DNA of 64,000 bases from Chlorella sorokiniana (taxonomy: Eukaryota > Chlorophyta > Trebouxiophyceae > Chlorellales > Chlorellaceae), in assembly GCA_025917655.1 (NCBI GenBank), contig CP084613.1:3412001-3476000 (forward strand), written 5' to 3'. Below are positions 11,738-22,506 of the stretch, piece by piece; position 1 is the first letter of the stretch, and each line of letters starts with the position of its first letter. The notes beneath the pieces were generated by a model. The model was not told where the DNA came from and searched no databases. It was given only the letters and a program-made list of their open reading frames with translations. The position numbers and the translations under genes were made by a program.

Positions 11738-13334
11738 ATGACCGAGGACTCTATACCTCAGCTCCAGCCCGGCTCCTTTGTGCTCTGGGCTCCACCCCGC
11801 AGCAGGCTCGGGGGACTCTTCCAGCGCCTGTCGAGCAGCGTCAGCGAGACTGGAGGCGACAGGGTCAAGTCGCTGCTGAGGTGAGAGCGAGTGCCGGCAG
11901 CTCCACCAACGCGGGGCAGCGGTCCCGATCACTGTGGCCTGCGAGCCCCTTTGAGTGAACCAATGCGTCCATCCTTTGCCACACCCTGCCCGCAGAAGCG
12001 GCAGCAGCTCCGACCGTGAGGGCTCTGCCAGCAAGTCGCGAGCGGCGGCGCCGTCCCTGCTGACCTCTGCGCTCTCCCCTCTCACCGCGGGCGCCCTGGC
12101 TGGCAGCGCCGCCGACTACGTGCTGGCGGGTGGCGCCTGCCTGGTTGCACGCTTTGGGCTGTGCGAGGTGGCTGGGCTGGGCCTGCACCACCTGCAACCC
12201 AACGTGCACTACGAGCCGTCCACACGCACTGCGTGCGTCTTCAGGTGTGTGGTTCTGGGTCTGCAAGCAGGATTTGTCCCTGGTTTCTTGAGCAGCAGAA
12301 TTCCCATCGGCTGGCAGCCTGCCTTCGCAGCTGATGCTCGCCACCCTTTGCAGTGAGGAGGGGCGCCTGCACTCACCTTTTTTGTTCTCGCACCCATGCA
12401 ACCTGCCTTTGTTTGACTCGCTCCTCTGCCTCTTGCTTCACCCTGCCCCGGCAGTGGCCACCTGGCCAACCTGGACGAGCTGGTGGACCGATACGCGTCA
12501 GAATTGTTTGCTGAGGGCCCCGCCAGCCCCTCCTCCATACTCGCCTCCCGCGCCGACCCGCGCCAGCTGGCGGCGGAGACCATCCTGCGCATGTACCTGA
12601 AGGAGCGCAGCGGTGACCTGCTGGTGCTCCTGTCCGAGCTGCAGGTGGGCCGATCAGGCTGCAGCACTGGGCGGTGCGCAAGTCATCAGGCCTGCAATCA
12701 TGCTGCCTGTGATGCGTGGCTCGCCTGAGCAGTGCCAGGCTCCTCCACTGGCCATCGTGTCGCTGCACACCACAAGCCTGCCGCATTGCTCTGCGCTCAA
12801 CCCTTGTCCCCGCCGCAGGGTCAGTACTCCTTTGCCCTGTTTGATGGTGAGAAGCGGCAGGTGTTTGCTGCTCGCGACTCCAGCGGCAGCGAGCCGCTCT
12901 ATTACGAGCTGGCGGAGGACGGCTCGCTCAGCCTGTCCAACAGCCGCCCCGCAGTGCCCGCCGCCGACAGCAGTGACGAAGCACACGTGCAGGTGGTTGC
13001 CGCTGCCCGGGCCACACCGCTGCGTCTGCGATGAGCTTGCGCTCGCTGCCCACCTTACGCTCGCCCATCCCGAGAGCTGTTCAGCATGCTGCCCCCTGCT
13101 CCCCTGCAGTGGACGGAGCTCCCGCCCGGCCACTTCATCAGTGGGCGCAGCCCCAAGGTGCAGCAGTTTGCGCTGACGCCGCAGCAGCTGTCGATACGAG
13201 AGATTTACGAGCGGAGCCTGGATGAAGAGAGCCTGAGCCCGCGCACGCTGGGGCTGGGCTCCAGCCTGCCCCGCGACTCTGACCTGGGCCGCTCGCTGTC
13301 CCGAGAGCGAGAGACTGACTACCTTGTATTTTAG
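11738..13334 (+). CDS. DUF3700 / aluminium-induced-like protein, class II glutamine amidotransferase fold
   Basis: Six exons (11738-11881, 11995-12246, 12455-12644, 12819-12992, 13110-13334 and their in-phase joins) encode a protein resembling plant Wali7/TSJT1 proteins. Diagnostic blocks are CVFSGHLANLDELVDRYA, ETILRMYLKERSGDLL, ELQGQYSFALFD, VFAARDSSGSEPLYYE and ELPPGHFISG. They match the Ntn-hydrolase-like fold of asparagine synthetase N-termini: the family keeps the fold but generally lacks proven amidotransferase activity. Plant members respond to metals, auxin or sugar starvation. The N-terminus starts MTEDSIPQLQPGSF and lacks a catalytic Cys at position 2, which argues against glutaminase activity. 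The end is Ser/Arg-rich with LGRSLSRERETDYLVF. Biochemical role unknown. Confidence 0.85.
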
Positions 13335-14096
13335 ATTGGTGGCCGCCCCTGTGCCAGGCGTCGAGCTATGAGCACATCGAGACCAATGCGCCCTGGCCGG
13401 CGGGGCCGCCACGAGCGGTACACCCTTTGCTAAGTAAAGTAGAGTACCAGAGACGCCTGCACCGAGCCTGACGACTTGCCAACACCAACCCCCATTCCCA
13501 AAGCTTCTGCGGGCGCTTTGCTCACCTGTGCTCCAGCGGCGAGCTGCGCCAGCCGCCACATGTCTGCGCCAATGTGGCATAGTGTTTGTTGCTCCTGCTA
13601 CCTCATTAGTGCGTACTGCGGCATCCCCACGCTTCCTTTTCAGCCCTTCCTGTGTGTTCATGACCCTCAACGCTTGTCCAAACGCTTGCTGAATGCCCAC
13701 TCCTTGCCAGGCCTTAAAGCAGCTGCCCGGCCTGCCCTTGATTTTCATAGAGCATGCAACTGCTTACAATACTTCACGACCGAGCAGCGCAAAGAAGAGC
13801 ATCTACTAGTGAATGAGGAAGCGCATTGGGGGACGGTACTATGGCAGATTGGGAGGATCAACGGCAAGATGGCCGCTGCATCAAATCAGCATTGAATGCC
13901 GAATACCGACAAGTTGTTTTGCAGCGAAGCACACATGAGCAGGGAGGGACAGCAATGACAATCATGTGCATGTGTTGAAAATTGGATGATGTTGTTGAAG
14001 ACAAGCACGATAAGTGGAGAAACTGCGGCATGCTGCGAGACAGGCTGGCTTACAGGGGCGCCAGGATGCTGCTACAGACAACAGCGGGCCAGATGG
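13335..14096. other. Intergenic, convergent 3' region
   Basis: No protein-like frame or RNA gene is visible. AT content is higher than in the flanking exons. Confidence 0.45.
14050..14054 (-). terminator. TGTAA poly(A) signal (TTACA on +), serine decarboxylase gene
   Basis: The signal lies about 43 bp past the predicted stop at 14097-14099, a typical distance. Confidence 0.45.
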
Positions 14097-17000
14097 CTAA
14101 CGCCAACACAACACACGGGCTGGCGGCAACCCTGCCGCGAGGATTGCAAGCCTACCCACGAGCTCCAAACATGGCTGGGAGGCTAATGCTGGAGGCCCAG
14201 GCAGCCAACATGAGCAAGCTGCACGACCGCGGCTCATTCGTCGTCGCCACTGTGCGCGCGCGTCTTCAGCGAGCTTCAGTGCTTCCGCCACCGCCACGCG
14301 GGCCCTGCACGGGAATGGCCGCAGGCATGCAAGATGCTGGGCCTGTGGCAAGTCGCAGGCCTGTTTCGCGTGCTGCCACAGCCCTGCTGGCTGTCCTCGG
14401 CAGGCGACTCGCGCACGCATGCCGACATGCCACCACCCACCTCGACTCCAGCAGCTCCTGCACAAAGGTCTCCAGCTTGCGGATCGTGATGTTGGGCATG
14501 ACCACGACGTGCGCAATGTCACCCTCGCACGCCAACTGCCACTTGCGCACAAACGCCTCCTCGCGCGGCCGCTCAAACACCACGGTGCTGGACAGCTCGT
14601 TCAGCATCGTCTTCACACCCCCTTTTCCAGCATGGACTGCGCAGCAGGCAATGAGGGGAAAGCAGAGGAGGGCACGTCAGCAGCCAGCCAGTGCTGCCAG
14701 TTGGCCTGCTGGGGACAGAAGCCGCAGCAGGCTGCCGCTGGGCCCTCCGTCCATGTGTAACCCTTTCCCACCTTAAGCAGGTGTGCGTTGCGCAGGCACT
14801 TCTCCACATCCTTGCGCAGGCCCTCGTAGCCCTTGCGGGTGAACGTGTACCTGGGGACAAGGGTCGCCAGGGGGTCCATAAGGGTGATCAGCCACAAGCA
14901 TGGCGCGCACGACAGGCCGCGTCTTGAGTGGCAGCCGCCAGCACCGCCTTGCCTACCCCCACCACCGCGCTCACCACATGTAGATGGGCGCGTGGCCGTT
15001 GCGCGACCCCATGATGGTGGCATCCCGACTGTTGAGGTACTCCACGTCGCTGCTCACGCCCTTGATGTAGCTGCATGTGTGTAGGGGTGGGGTGGGGGCG
15101 GGGGTAAGGGGGCATGGAGTATTCAGCACATGCACATGTGCGTATGGTGGTGGTGGCATGTGAGTGTGTATGTGTCAGAGGGGGCGCTCGCGCGTAGGAG
15201 AGATGGCAAAGGCACAGTTGCTGCGCATGCCGCAGCACAGCGACAGGCATGGCCAGGCACGCCAAGTGCTCACCGCAGGCGGGTCATGACGACGCCACAG
15301 GGCACGGGGCTGCCCACAAACTTGTGGCCCGACACCGAGATGGAGCCAATGGGCTTCTTGAAGGTCACCATGGGGGCGCGCTTGACAAAGGGGATCTGGG
15401 GGGTGGGGGGTGGGGGGCAGATGCAGGTCAACCGCCATGACGGGAAGAAACCCTGAGCGAGGCTCAAACATCGCATTTCCCAGGCTTGAAACGCAGTGCA
15501 TGGAGCGCACCCCAACTCCCCGCTCACCATCATGCCGAACAACGCTCCATCGCAGTGGATGAAGAAGCGGTCCTCGGTGTAGCCCGCGTCCTGCGCTCAG
15601 GGCAGGTGGTGGTCAGAATGTGGGTGGCTTGGGCAGCAGCATGGGTGCCTGCTCGCTAAGCCCTCGGGCTGCCCGCAAACCCAACCAGGGCTGCCTGCAC
15701 CACCCACCTTGAGAATGTCGAGGATGCGGTCGATGTCATCGACGGCCCCCTTCACCGTGGTGCCGATGTTGACGTTGATGATGGCGGGGCGGGAGGCGTT
15801 GGCCACCAGGTGCCCCCTCAGCTCCTCGTAGTCAATCTCGCCGCTGTCCAAGGTACCCACCTGGCGGCGGGTCGGGGGCGCATGCGGCACATGAGCACGC
15901 GCAGCAGCGGGCAGCCGCACGTTGCAGGAGGGCGGCTGGCCCCCGCTGCCTTCCTGGCAGCCGCAGCGCCCCACCTTGACGGCATCCATGCGGTACATGC
16001 GCCCGCCTTGAACACCGAGTAGTGCGTCTCGCGCGAGGCATACAGGATGCCGTCGGGCAGCGCCTCGCGCCCCACCAAGATGCCGTGCAGGTTGCCCTCC
16101 GTGCCGCAGTTTGTGATGTAGCCCCAGAAGTCGTCGGCCTCGATCTCCCACAGGCGGGCAAACCACTGTGCGCAGCAGAGGGCAGCAGGGGGAGGGCTGG
16201 CTGGTGGATGGGGCAGGACAGTATGGCACCAGCATCAGCATCAGCATCGGCAGCGCCTGGCTGCACACCTGCGGCCAACCCCGGCATCTCCAACCTTGGC
16301 TCGCATGCATGCATACCACCCTGGCCGCCCACCTGCAGGACGCCAATTTCAAACTCGCGCGAGTGCACGCCATAGTTGGACTCGATGAAGGGGTCTCCCA
16401 GGTTGTTAATGCAGTACTTCTGCAGCCCCTCTAATGGGCCGTAGTCGAAGTCCAGGTTGTAGGGGTAGCTGAGGGATGGGCGGGGGAGGGAGGGGGGCAG
16501 CGGCAGTTAGGGCTGGTTCGGAACATGCACCACCAGGGCCAGGTCAATAAACATCAATGTACGCTGACAGACGCAAACTGCAACTGTTGAGAACTGCGCC
16601 GTCGGATGCAGCGTGCCGACTGGCGCAGACGCATGACGAATGACGAAGCAAGCACGGGAGCACAGCTTCAAGCGGTAGGCCCACCCCATGTGGTGGTCAG
16701 TACGCAGCTGCAGCTTCTCCTTGTAGTCCTCGATCACCTTGTTGATCCGCGCCTCCAGCTCCTGCGGGGGAAGCGCAGAGCAAAAGCAGGTGAGTGGGAG
16801 GCAGACACCGCTTCCTGCATCCGACCACAGGTGAGGATTGTGTGGCTGGAGTCGGTGCATCAGGCCGGCCATGAGCCCCGCTTTATAGGGCCATATATCG
16901 TACGAACTGCATAGCCGCCTTGAACGCGGTCCCGATCATTCGAGTGCCGGGCTGCCCATCCCCGCTAACCTCCTTATCCAGTTGGTCCGGTTCAAGGACA

Positions 17001-17197
17001 GGGAGTGCGGGAGTGATGTTGTGCGTGATTATTGTGCTTTGGGAGACGGGCAGCGCCTGGTAGGCGGCCAGGCGAGGGCTGGCCGGTTTCTCATCCTTTG
17101 GCTGCGCTGTATGTTCGGTCGAGGCGCTATCTTCGCGGCGCTTAAGCACGGGGCGGGGCAGCTTGCCCACAGTGGACAGGGGAAGGATGTCGTTCAT
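14097..17197 (-). CDS. SDC: Serine decarboxylase (plant SDC, histidine-decarboxylase-like group II PLP enzyme)
   Basis: This enzyme decarboxylates L-serine to ethanolamine, the precursor of choline and phosphatidylethanolamine, and uses pyridoxal phosphate. The plant SDC signature runs through the exons: [20 protein letters not shown] (near 16990), [107 protein letters not shown], then [11 protein letters not shown], in which the Lys binds [23 protein letters not shown] and [18 protein letters not shown] follow. The N-terminal ~70 residues before ITHNI are variable and polar, and could be a targeting or linker segment. The last exon probably begins after a CAG near 14306 and stops at 14097; the C-terminal tail is the least certain part. 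Older annotations call such proteins histidine decarboxylase. Confidence 0.93.
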
Positions 17198-18015
17198 AGT
17201 GTAAGGGGCTCAGAACTTGCAATTACCATGCAAAATGCTAGATAGCGATTAAAGTGCTACAAGCAGAGCTTGGTTTCGAGGGCATCAGTACAGGCGGTAC
17301 GTTCATGTTGCCGGGCCCTGTGCTTCAAGCGCGTCTACAACGTGTAGACGGTAGGATCCGATGCGAGGAATGGCCTGACCCGTCTTTTGTCTGCCGCCAT
17401 ATCACCCTTCTTGGCAAGTGGTTGCGAAGCAGCTGGGCACTGGTTTTCTGTATATCATTGGAAACAAGCCCTTCTGAAGATGTACTGATCGATCGGTGCA
17501 TGCCGCCCCGATCCATCCCTGGCTTGGTGCTCGGCATCGTTGCTGCAGCAAGGTGGCTCACTCAGCCCGGGCTGCCATGGCATGAACATGGAAATGGGGC
17601 AATCATCAGGCATTCATCGCGGCCATGCATGCAACACGCAAGGGGGAGGATCAGGGGTCTCCGCCGCTGCCAGACCCGCTCCTTGCTCGCGGCTATCTAA
17701 CTGTCTAGTTTGGGTAGCGTAGCCTCCTTTCGAGGCGGCAGAAGGACGCATCCAAAATGCCTGACGGGCAGTTGGACGGCAGGTAATGCAGGCATGATGG
17801 GTACTGATGGCCCTTGGCGGGCAGGGGGCCACGCTCCTGGCGGCTGTACTGCTGTTGTTCCACCTGGCCCCACTTTCCAGTCGCGCTGTCTGACTGGAAA
17901 GAAACCTCAGTCACCCCTACTAAAACCCGCCCTTGCGGCCCGCGGTAAGTGTGCGCACGATTTTATTCCCTTTTTCTCGTGCTTCTACTGCGGAATACCC
18001 AGCACAAGCGTCGCT
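17198..18015. other. Intergenic, divergent promoters of SDC and a small + strand gene
   Basis: Nothing gene-like is recognised. A possible untranslated exon ending at GCGGTAAGT (about 17944) fits a 5' UTR intron of the downstream gene, but this is speculative. Confidence 0.4.
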
Positions 18016-18625
18016 ATGGAGACTGCGCTTCAGCACGAGCAGGTTGCCCGCCCCTTGTCTGTGCGGGTAGTCAACGCAGCAGATAAGACTTTGAAGAAAA
18101 GCGAGGGTGAGGGGCGTGCGTTTATCTACTGTTCTGGGCGCGCGCCAGCGGCAGGAAGTACCCTGCTTGCCGAGCTTGCTGGCTCTAGATGCCGCGCTGT
18201 GGTGCATGACCGTTGCTTTTGGGCCTGATTCCGCCCTCTTGCAGGCCGCACGGCACCTCCGACCCCAGCTGCTCAGGTTGACGGCGCCACACTCGGCGGC
18301 AGCCTCCAGGCATCTGGAAGCTCGATGAGTTTGAGTGCCGAGTCTTCTACAACAGACCTGGGCCTGCTGTCCTGCGGCCTGTTTGAGGATGAGCTGGAGG
18401 AGCTGATGCAGACACACAGCCCCAAGGTGCGTGTTGTTGTTGAATGCATGCCGCTGTTGCACGCGGCTTGCTGCTGTTGCACGCCCTGAGCAACCGCAAT
18501 ACGCAGGGTTCCGGACCCTTCTGGTCTGAACATTTACTCAACCTTCTTCATCGCTGACTCAACCCTGTGTTGCATCCTTTCCCTCTCCGTAGATCAATGG
18601 TACAACTCCGCAAGAGCTGAGCTGA
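18016..18625 (+). CDS. Small unknown protein with acidic C-terminal motif, three exons
   Basis: Exons 18016-18106, 18245-18426 and 18593-18625 join in phase through good GTGAGG...CTTGCAG and GTGCGT...CCGTAG introns. The product is about 100 residues. It starts METALQHEQVARPLSVRVVN, continues through a Pro/Ala/Ser segment, and carries LFEDELEELMQTHSPK before a TGA at 18623. A conserved-looking acidic amphipathic motif of this kind often serves as a binding peptide, but I do not recognise the family. The ATG was chosen because the following exons are in phase and coding-like. The clean splice structure supports a real gene; the function is unknown. Confidence 0.55.
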
Positions 18626-19492
18626 CGCATTCTGCTTGGCTTCCGCAGCTCTGCTCTTGTGGTGCATGCCAGCTTGAGCAAGACATCGCTTGCTAGCTTC
18701 ACAGTTGGGCAGAACCATCCATCCAGAAATACAATCATGTCCAATGAACATATCTGATACCCTCTACACCCATGAGCTCGCTTTTTCCTTCCTGTTCCAT
18801 CTTCTAAAGCATCGTTAGAGCTGTGGCACAGCGGCGGCGGCGCCAGCTCGTGCATGTATGTGCTCCCCCAATCCGGCCTGGGCGGCGCTGCCCTTCTGGC
18901 CCGTCGCCGCCGCCCCTCCTGTTTTTCTAGTTTGTACCACCCCCTGCCCCGTTCCTTGGGCACCAGAATCAGGCCCTGCCTCAACTTTCCCAACTGACAA
19001 AATGTTTCCAAAGTCTGAACGTCCTCAACGTGTGCTGTGCCCCCAACGTCCTAGTGTCCCAACTTAGCTCGTCCTCCGCACCTTTCTTTCACACAGAGGC
19101 GCTCCTTGTCTGTGTTTGTGTGTGTAGTGTGTGGGTTTGCCCAGAACATAATTCCCTGGCCCGGCGCGGCTCTTCTTTTTGCGCTGCACCCCATTAGTGT
19201 CCTTAGTGTCGTACTCTCCTTTTCCCCTTTGCACTGCATGATATCTGCCCTCCAAGAACTTTGCCACGCTGCTGCTGCTGCTGCTCGCAGCTGACCAGCA
19301 GCTGACCACAATCCCCTTGTCCTTCCCGCCTGTAACATGGCTCAGCACTGGGCTCTTGAACAACATTGGCAGCTATCAACCAAGAGTTATATCGGTGCAG
19401 TTCAAAAGTTGCTGTTAGGTTACAGCCAAAGATTGGAGCGGGTTGGAGGCGTGTGGGATCAAGCTGGCTGTGGGTGAGGGCCAAGGACGGCT
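18626..19492. other. Intergenic, convergent 3' region
   Basis: T-rich and low in coding character, consistent with the 3' UTRs of the small gene and of the RNase III gene. No RNA gene is seen. Confidence 0.45.
19420..19424 (-). terminator. TGTAA poly(A) signal (TTACA on +), RNase III gene
   Basis: The signal lies about 70 bp downstream of the RNase III stop codon. Confidence 0.45.
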
Positions 19493-22140
19493 CTACAGCT
19501 CACCCAGCCTCTCAAGGGCCTGGCGCGCCGCCGCCTGCTCCGCGTCGCGTTTGTTGAAGCTGCCGCCTGCCCCCATGACCTCTCCCCGGAAGCTGACCTC
19601 CACACGCCACCAGGGCAGTGACAGCCCCGCCTTGTACTCGCGCTGGCTCGAGGAACGCACCTGGAAGCGAGGCTGCGGCTGGTTGTGGATCGAGGCGTGG
19701 CGGCTGCGGGTGAGGGTGGTGCGGGGGAGGGCTCCTTTCAAATGCATTGTTGTGGCAAGCCTCAGGCAGTGATTTATGGCAGCACTATCCCCCACACACC
19801 AACCCCTATCCACAAACACACAGCCCCGCGCCAGCCCCCCACCAGAGCAGGGCCTTGTAGTCACGCGCGCCCTCAACCTCCTCCCACTCCACGCACGCCT
19901 CCAGCACCGCCACGCAGAAGCAGCGCGCCGCCTCGTACCCGCGGTCCAGGTACAGCGCGCCCAGCAGCGCCTCAAACGCGTCGGCCAGGATGGCGGGCTT
20001 GTGCTGCCCGCCCTCCCTGCAGAGGCAGGCGGCGGTGAACGACCGCGGCGGCTCGGTTGGGCAGCGGGCAACTGCAGCTCCCGCCTGACAACAACGATCC
20101 CCGACCGCTGCCGAACATGCAGCTGTGGCAGCGGCCGACTTGCTTGAACCGCCTGTAGCCACCCATGCAGGTGGCTGAGGAGAGCAGAGCCTCCATTGGC
20201 AACTAGGGAGCCCGCCCACGTTTGTCCCCCCTCCCTGAGCTGTGTTTTCAATCACCCGCCCACCCGGCCCACCCACCCACCCACCTGAGGCCCTTTGGGT
20301 CCAGCAGGAGGTAGCGCTCCAGGCCCAGCCAGGACGCGTAGCGCGCGTTGCTGGCCCCAGACACCAGCCGGTTGTTCAGCCGAGTCATGCCGCCCTCGTC
20401 GGCGGAGGGGCGCGCCACCATGAGCGCCGCGCGGCTGGCCAGCCCCAGCACAGAGTCGCCCAGGAACTCGAGCCGGTCGTAGCTCTGGGGGGATGGGGCG
20501 GGAGGTGAGGCCAGCGCGTGTGTGAGCGCGCTTGCAGCTGCGCTTGCAGGGCGGCAGACCCGGCACTGGGGCAGCGCGTGGTGTTCTGGTCATGCGGAGC
20601 AGGAGGGCAGCATCAGGGAGCCCCTGCCCAGCAAGCCCATGCCGCTGGCCATCCCAGCCAGTCGCCCACCTTCTCCAGGCGCAGCTCCGGCGGCAGTGCC
20701 GACTTGTGCGTCAGGGCGGTGCGGTACAGCTGCAGGTCCCGCGCGGGCTGCCGCGTCAGCGCCTCTATGCGCCAGCGGGGCAGGTCAGCCAACGGGGTCT
20801 CCGTCACCCCTGCGGTCAAGCAGGCAAGGACCACCGTGGCAGCATCGGCAGCACGGGTGTGTTTTGTTGGAGGTGCCCGAAATTTTGAAGCCGCTGCTCC
20901 TGCGCCTGCCTGTTGGCCAGCGCACCTTGGCCGTTGAAACCTGCGGCAGCAAGCTCCGCGGCGTCTTTCCCAGCGGGGCGGGCCAGCAAGGCGGCCAGGG
21001 CGGGGCTGACGTGAGACTCCTTCACCCGGGGCGGCCAGCTGCGCCAGAAGAGGCGGCGGAGCCATAAGGGAGCCAAGGATCGGTAGGCAGCCAGGCAGCA
21101 GCGCAAGGCTGGGCCCAGCAGCGGCCGCAGCAGCCGCTGCACGGTGATCAGGCGCGCGGCCAGGGCTGCCAAGCTGACCTCCCACGCTTTTCGTTGCTGC
21201 TGCCAAGCCAGCGCTGCCCCGTGACGGCCGGCGGATGCTGCGAGCTGCCGGCCTGGCGGCCCATCCCGCTGCTGCTCCTGCTGCTTCTGAAGGTACGGCC
21301 GCCAGCTTGCCTGCCCAGACCCCTGCCATGATCCGCTGCCCGGCGCTGCTTCTGTCGCAGTGCGCAAGCCCTCCGCCCCCTGTTGCTGCGCCGGCCTGAG
21401 CCTGCGAGGCCGGTCGGCCTTGCTGGCAGCCCTGGCCGCTCGGCGCCGGTGCCGCCGCCCCCGCCCTCCTCCCCTGCTGCCTTGGCTGGCGCGTGTGCCC
21501 CGTCCCGGTCTGCTGCTCGCTGCGCGCGGCTTCCGCTGCCTCGCGGTCCCGCCGCGCGTCGTTGGCCAGCCCCTTCACCGCCGACTCGTACCGCCACCAC
21601 AGCGGCTGCAAGCAGTCCAGCTGGGCCAGCTCCTGCTGTGCGCAGGCGTACTGCCAGCGGTCCAACATGGCCTGCACCCTGTCCCCACGCAGGCTGGCCA
21701 GCTTCACTGCTGTGCCGCCGTAGGGCGCGCCGGGCGCTGCTCGCGCCGCGCCGCTGCCGTCGCCTGCGCGGGGCTCTGGAAACAGAAGACCAGCTCCTCC
21801 CGGGGCAGCCCCACCACTGCCACTGCCTCGCACCAGTAGGGCAGCGGGGGTATGCATGGCGTGCGAGGGCGGCTGCCTGATGCTGCTGCTGCTCAAGCTG
21901 CTGCTGCTTGGCGCCAGGGCTGGCCGCTCGCTCCCGCAGGCGGCGCAGCTGCTGCTTGCTCAGCTCGACGTCCTGTGCTGTCGCTATCCTAGCGACGGCG
22001 CCCTTCTTGCTGCCTTCCCTACCGTTTCCATTTGCGCAGGCTTCAGCGGCTGAAGCCTGGTTGCTGACGGATGCAGCGGGTGGCTTGTCTGTGCTGCTGG
22101 CGCCGCTGCCTACTGCTGCCGCCGCTCGACATTGCTGCTG
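19493..22140 (-). CDS. Ribonuclease III with C-terminal dsRNA-binding domain and long N-terminal extension
   Basis: RNase III cleaves double-stranded RNA using Mg2+. The catalytic domain is read from - strand exons. First comes LYRTALTHKSALPPELRLEK (near 20700). Then DRLEFLGDSVLGLASRAAL (near 20450), the RNase III signature, contains the catalytic Glu and Asp. LNNRLVSGASNARYASWLGL follows, then ILADAFEALLGALYLDRGYE (near 19970) with the second acidic pair. A dsRBD-like end follows: SLPWWRVEVSFRGEVMGAG, KRDAEQAAARQALERLGEL, stop at 19493-19495. The order RIIID-dsRBD is that of bacterial or organellar RNase III, not Dicer. A ~450-residue Ala/Gln/Arg-rich region lies N-terminal (about 20815-22140). 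It includes a segment near KLASLRGDRVQAML that looks structured, and the frame appears to change several times there, so the start codon is not fixed. Location (plastid, mitochondrion or nucleus) is not decidable from sequence. Confidence 0.8.
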
Positions 22141-22506
22141 ATGAGCGACGGTGGCTTGTCCACAAAAGTGCGATCCGTATATGACGGGGTGACGGGCAGG
22201 ACGTGAAGAAGCGCCTAAAGCAGCTTGTAGCGGGCTCATACAAAACAACCAGCCTTTCCCGGGCGCACAGGCCTGCCCCTGAACACCTGTGATGATTAGA
22301 TGATTCCCATGCACGTCATAAAGCAATGACTGATACAAATGTTGTGGCCAACCCTCAAGAAACAGTGGACGGGGTGCCACCTGTGCAACAAGTTGAAACC
22401 TTTGTGAGCTGAAGCAGTGAACGGCTATTGATCGCAGAGGTGGTGCATCGTGACCGCTGCTACACCTCTGGTCAGAGGCCAAGGCTTTCAACACCAGGTT
22501 TGGTCT

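Noticed and set aside
14266-14616. Serine decarboxylase ending by read-through after ELLESR
   Set aside because: ELLESR is followed by a good GTGGGT donor and a CAG acceptor about 130 bp on gives an in-phase helical tail, so a last intron is more likely.
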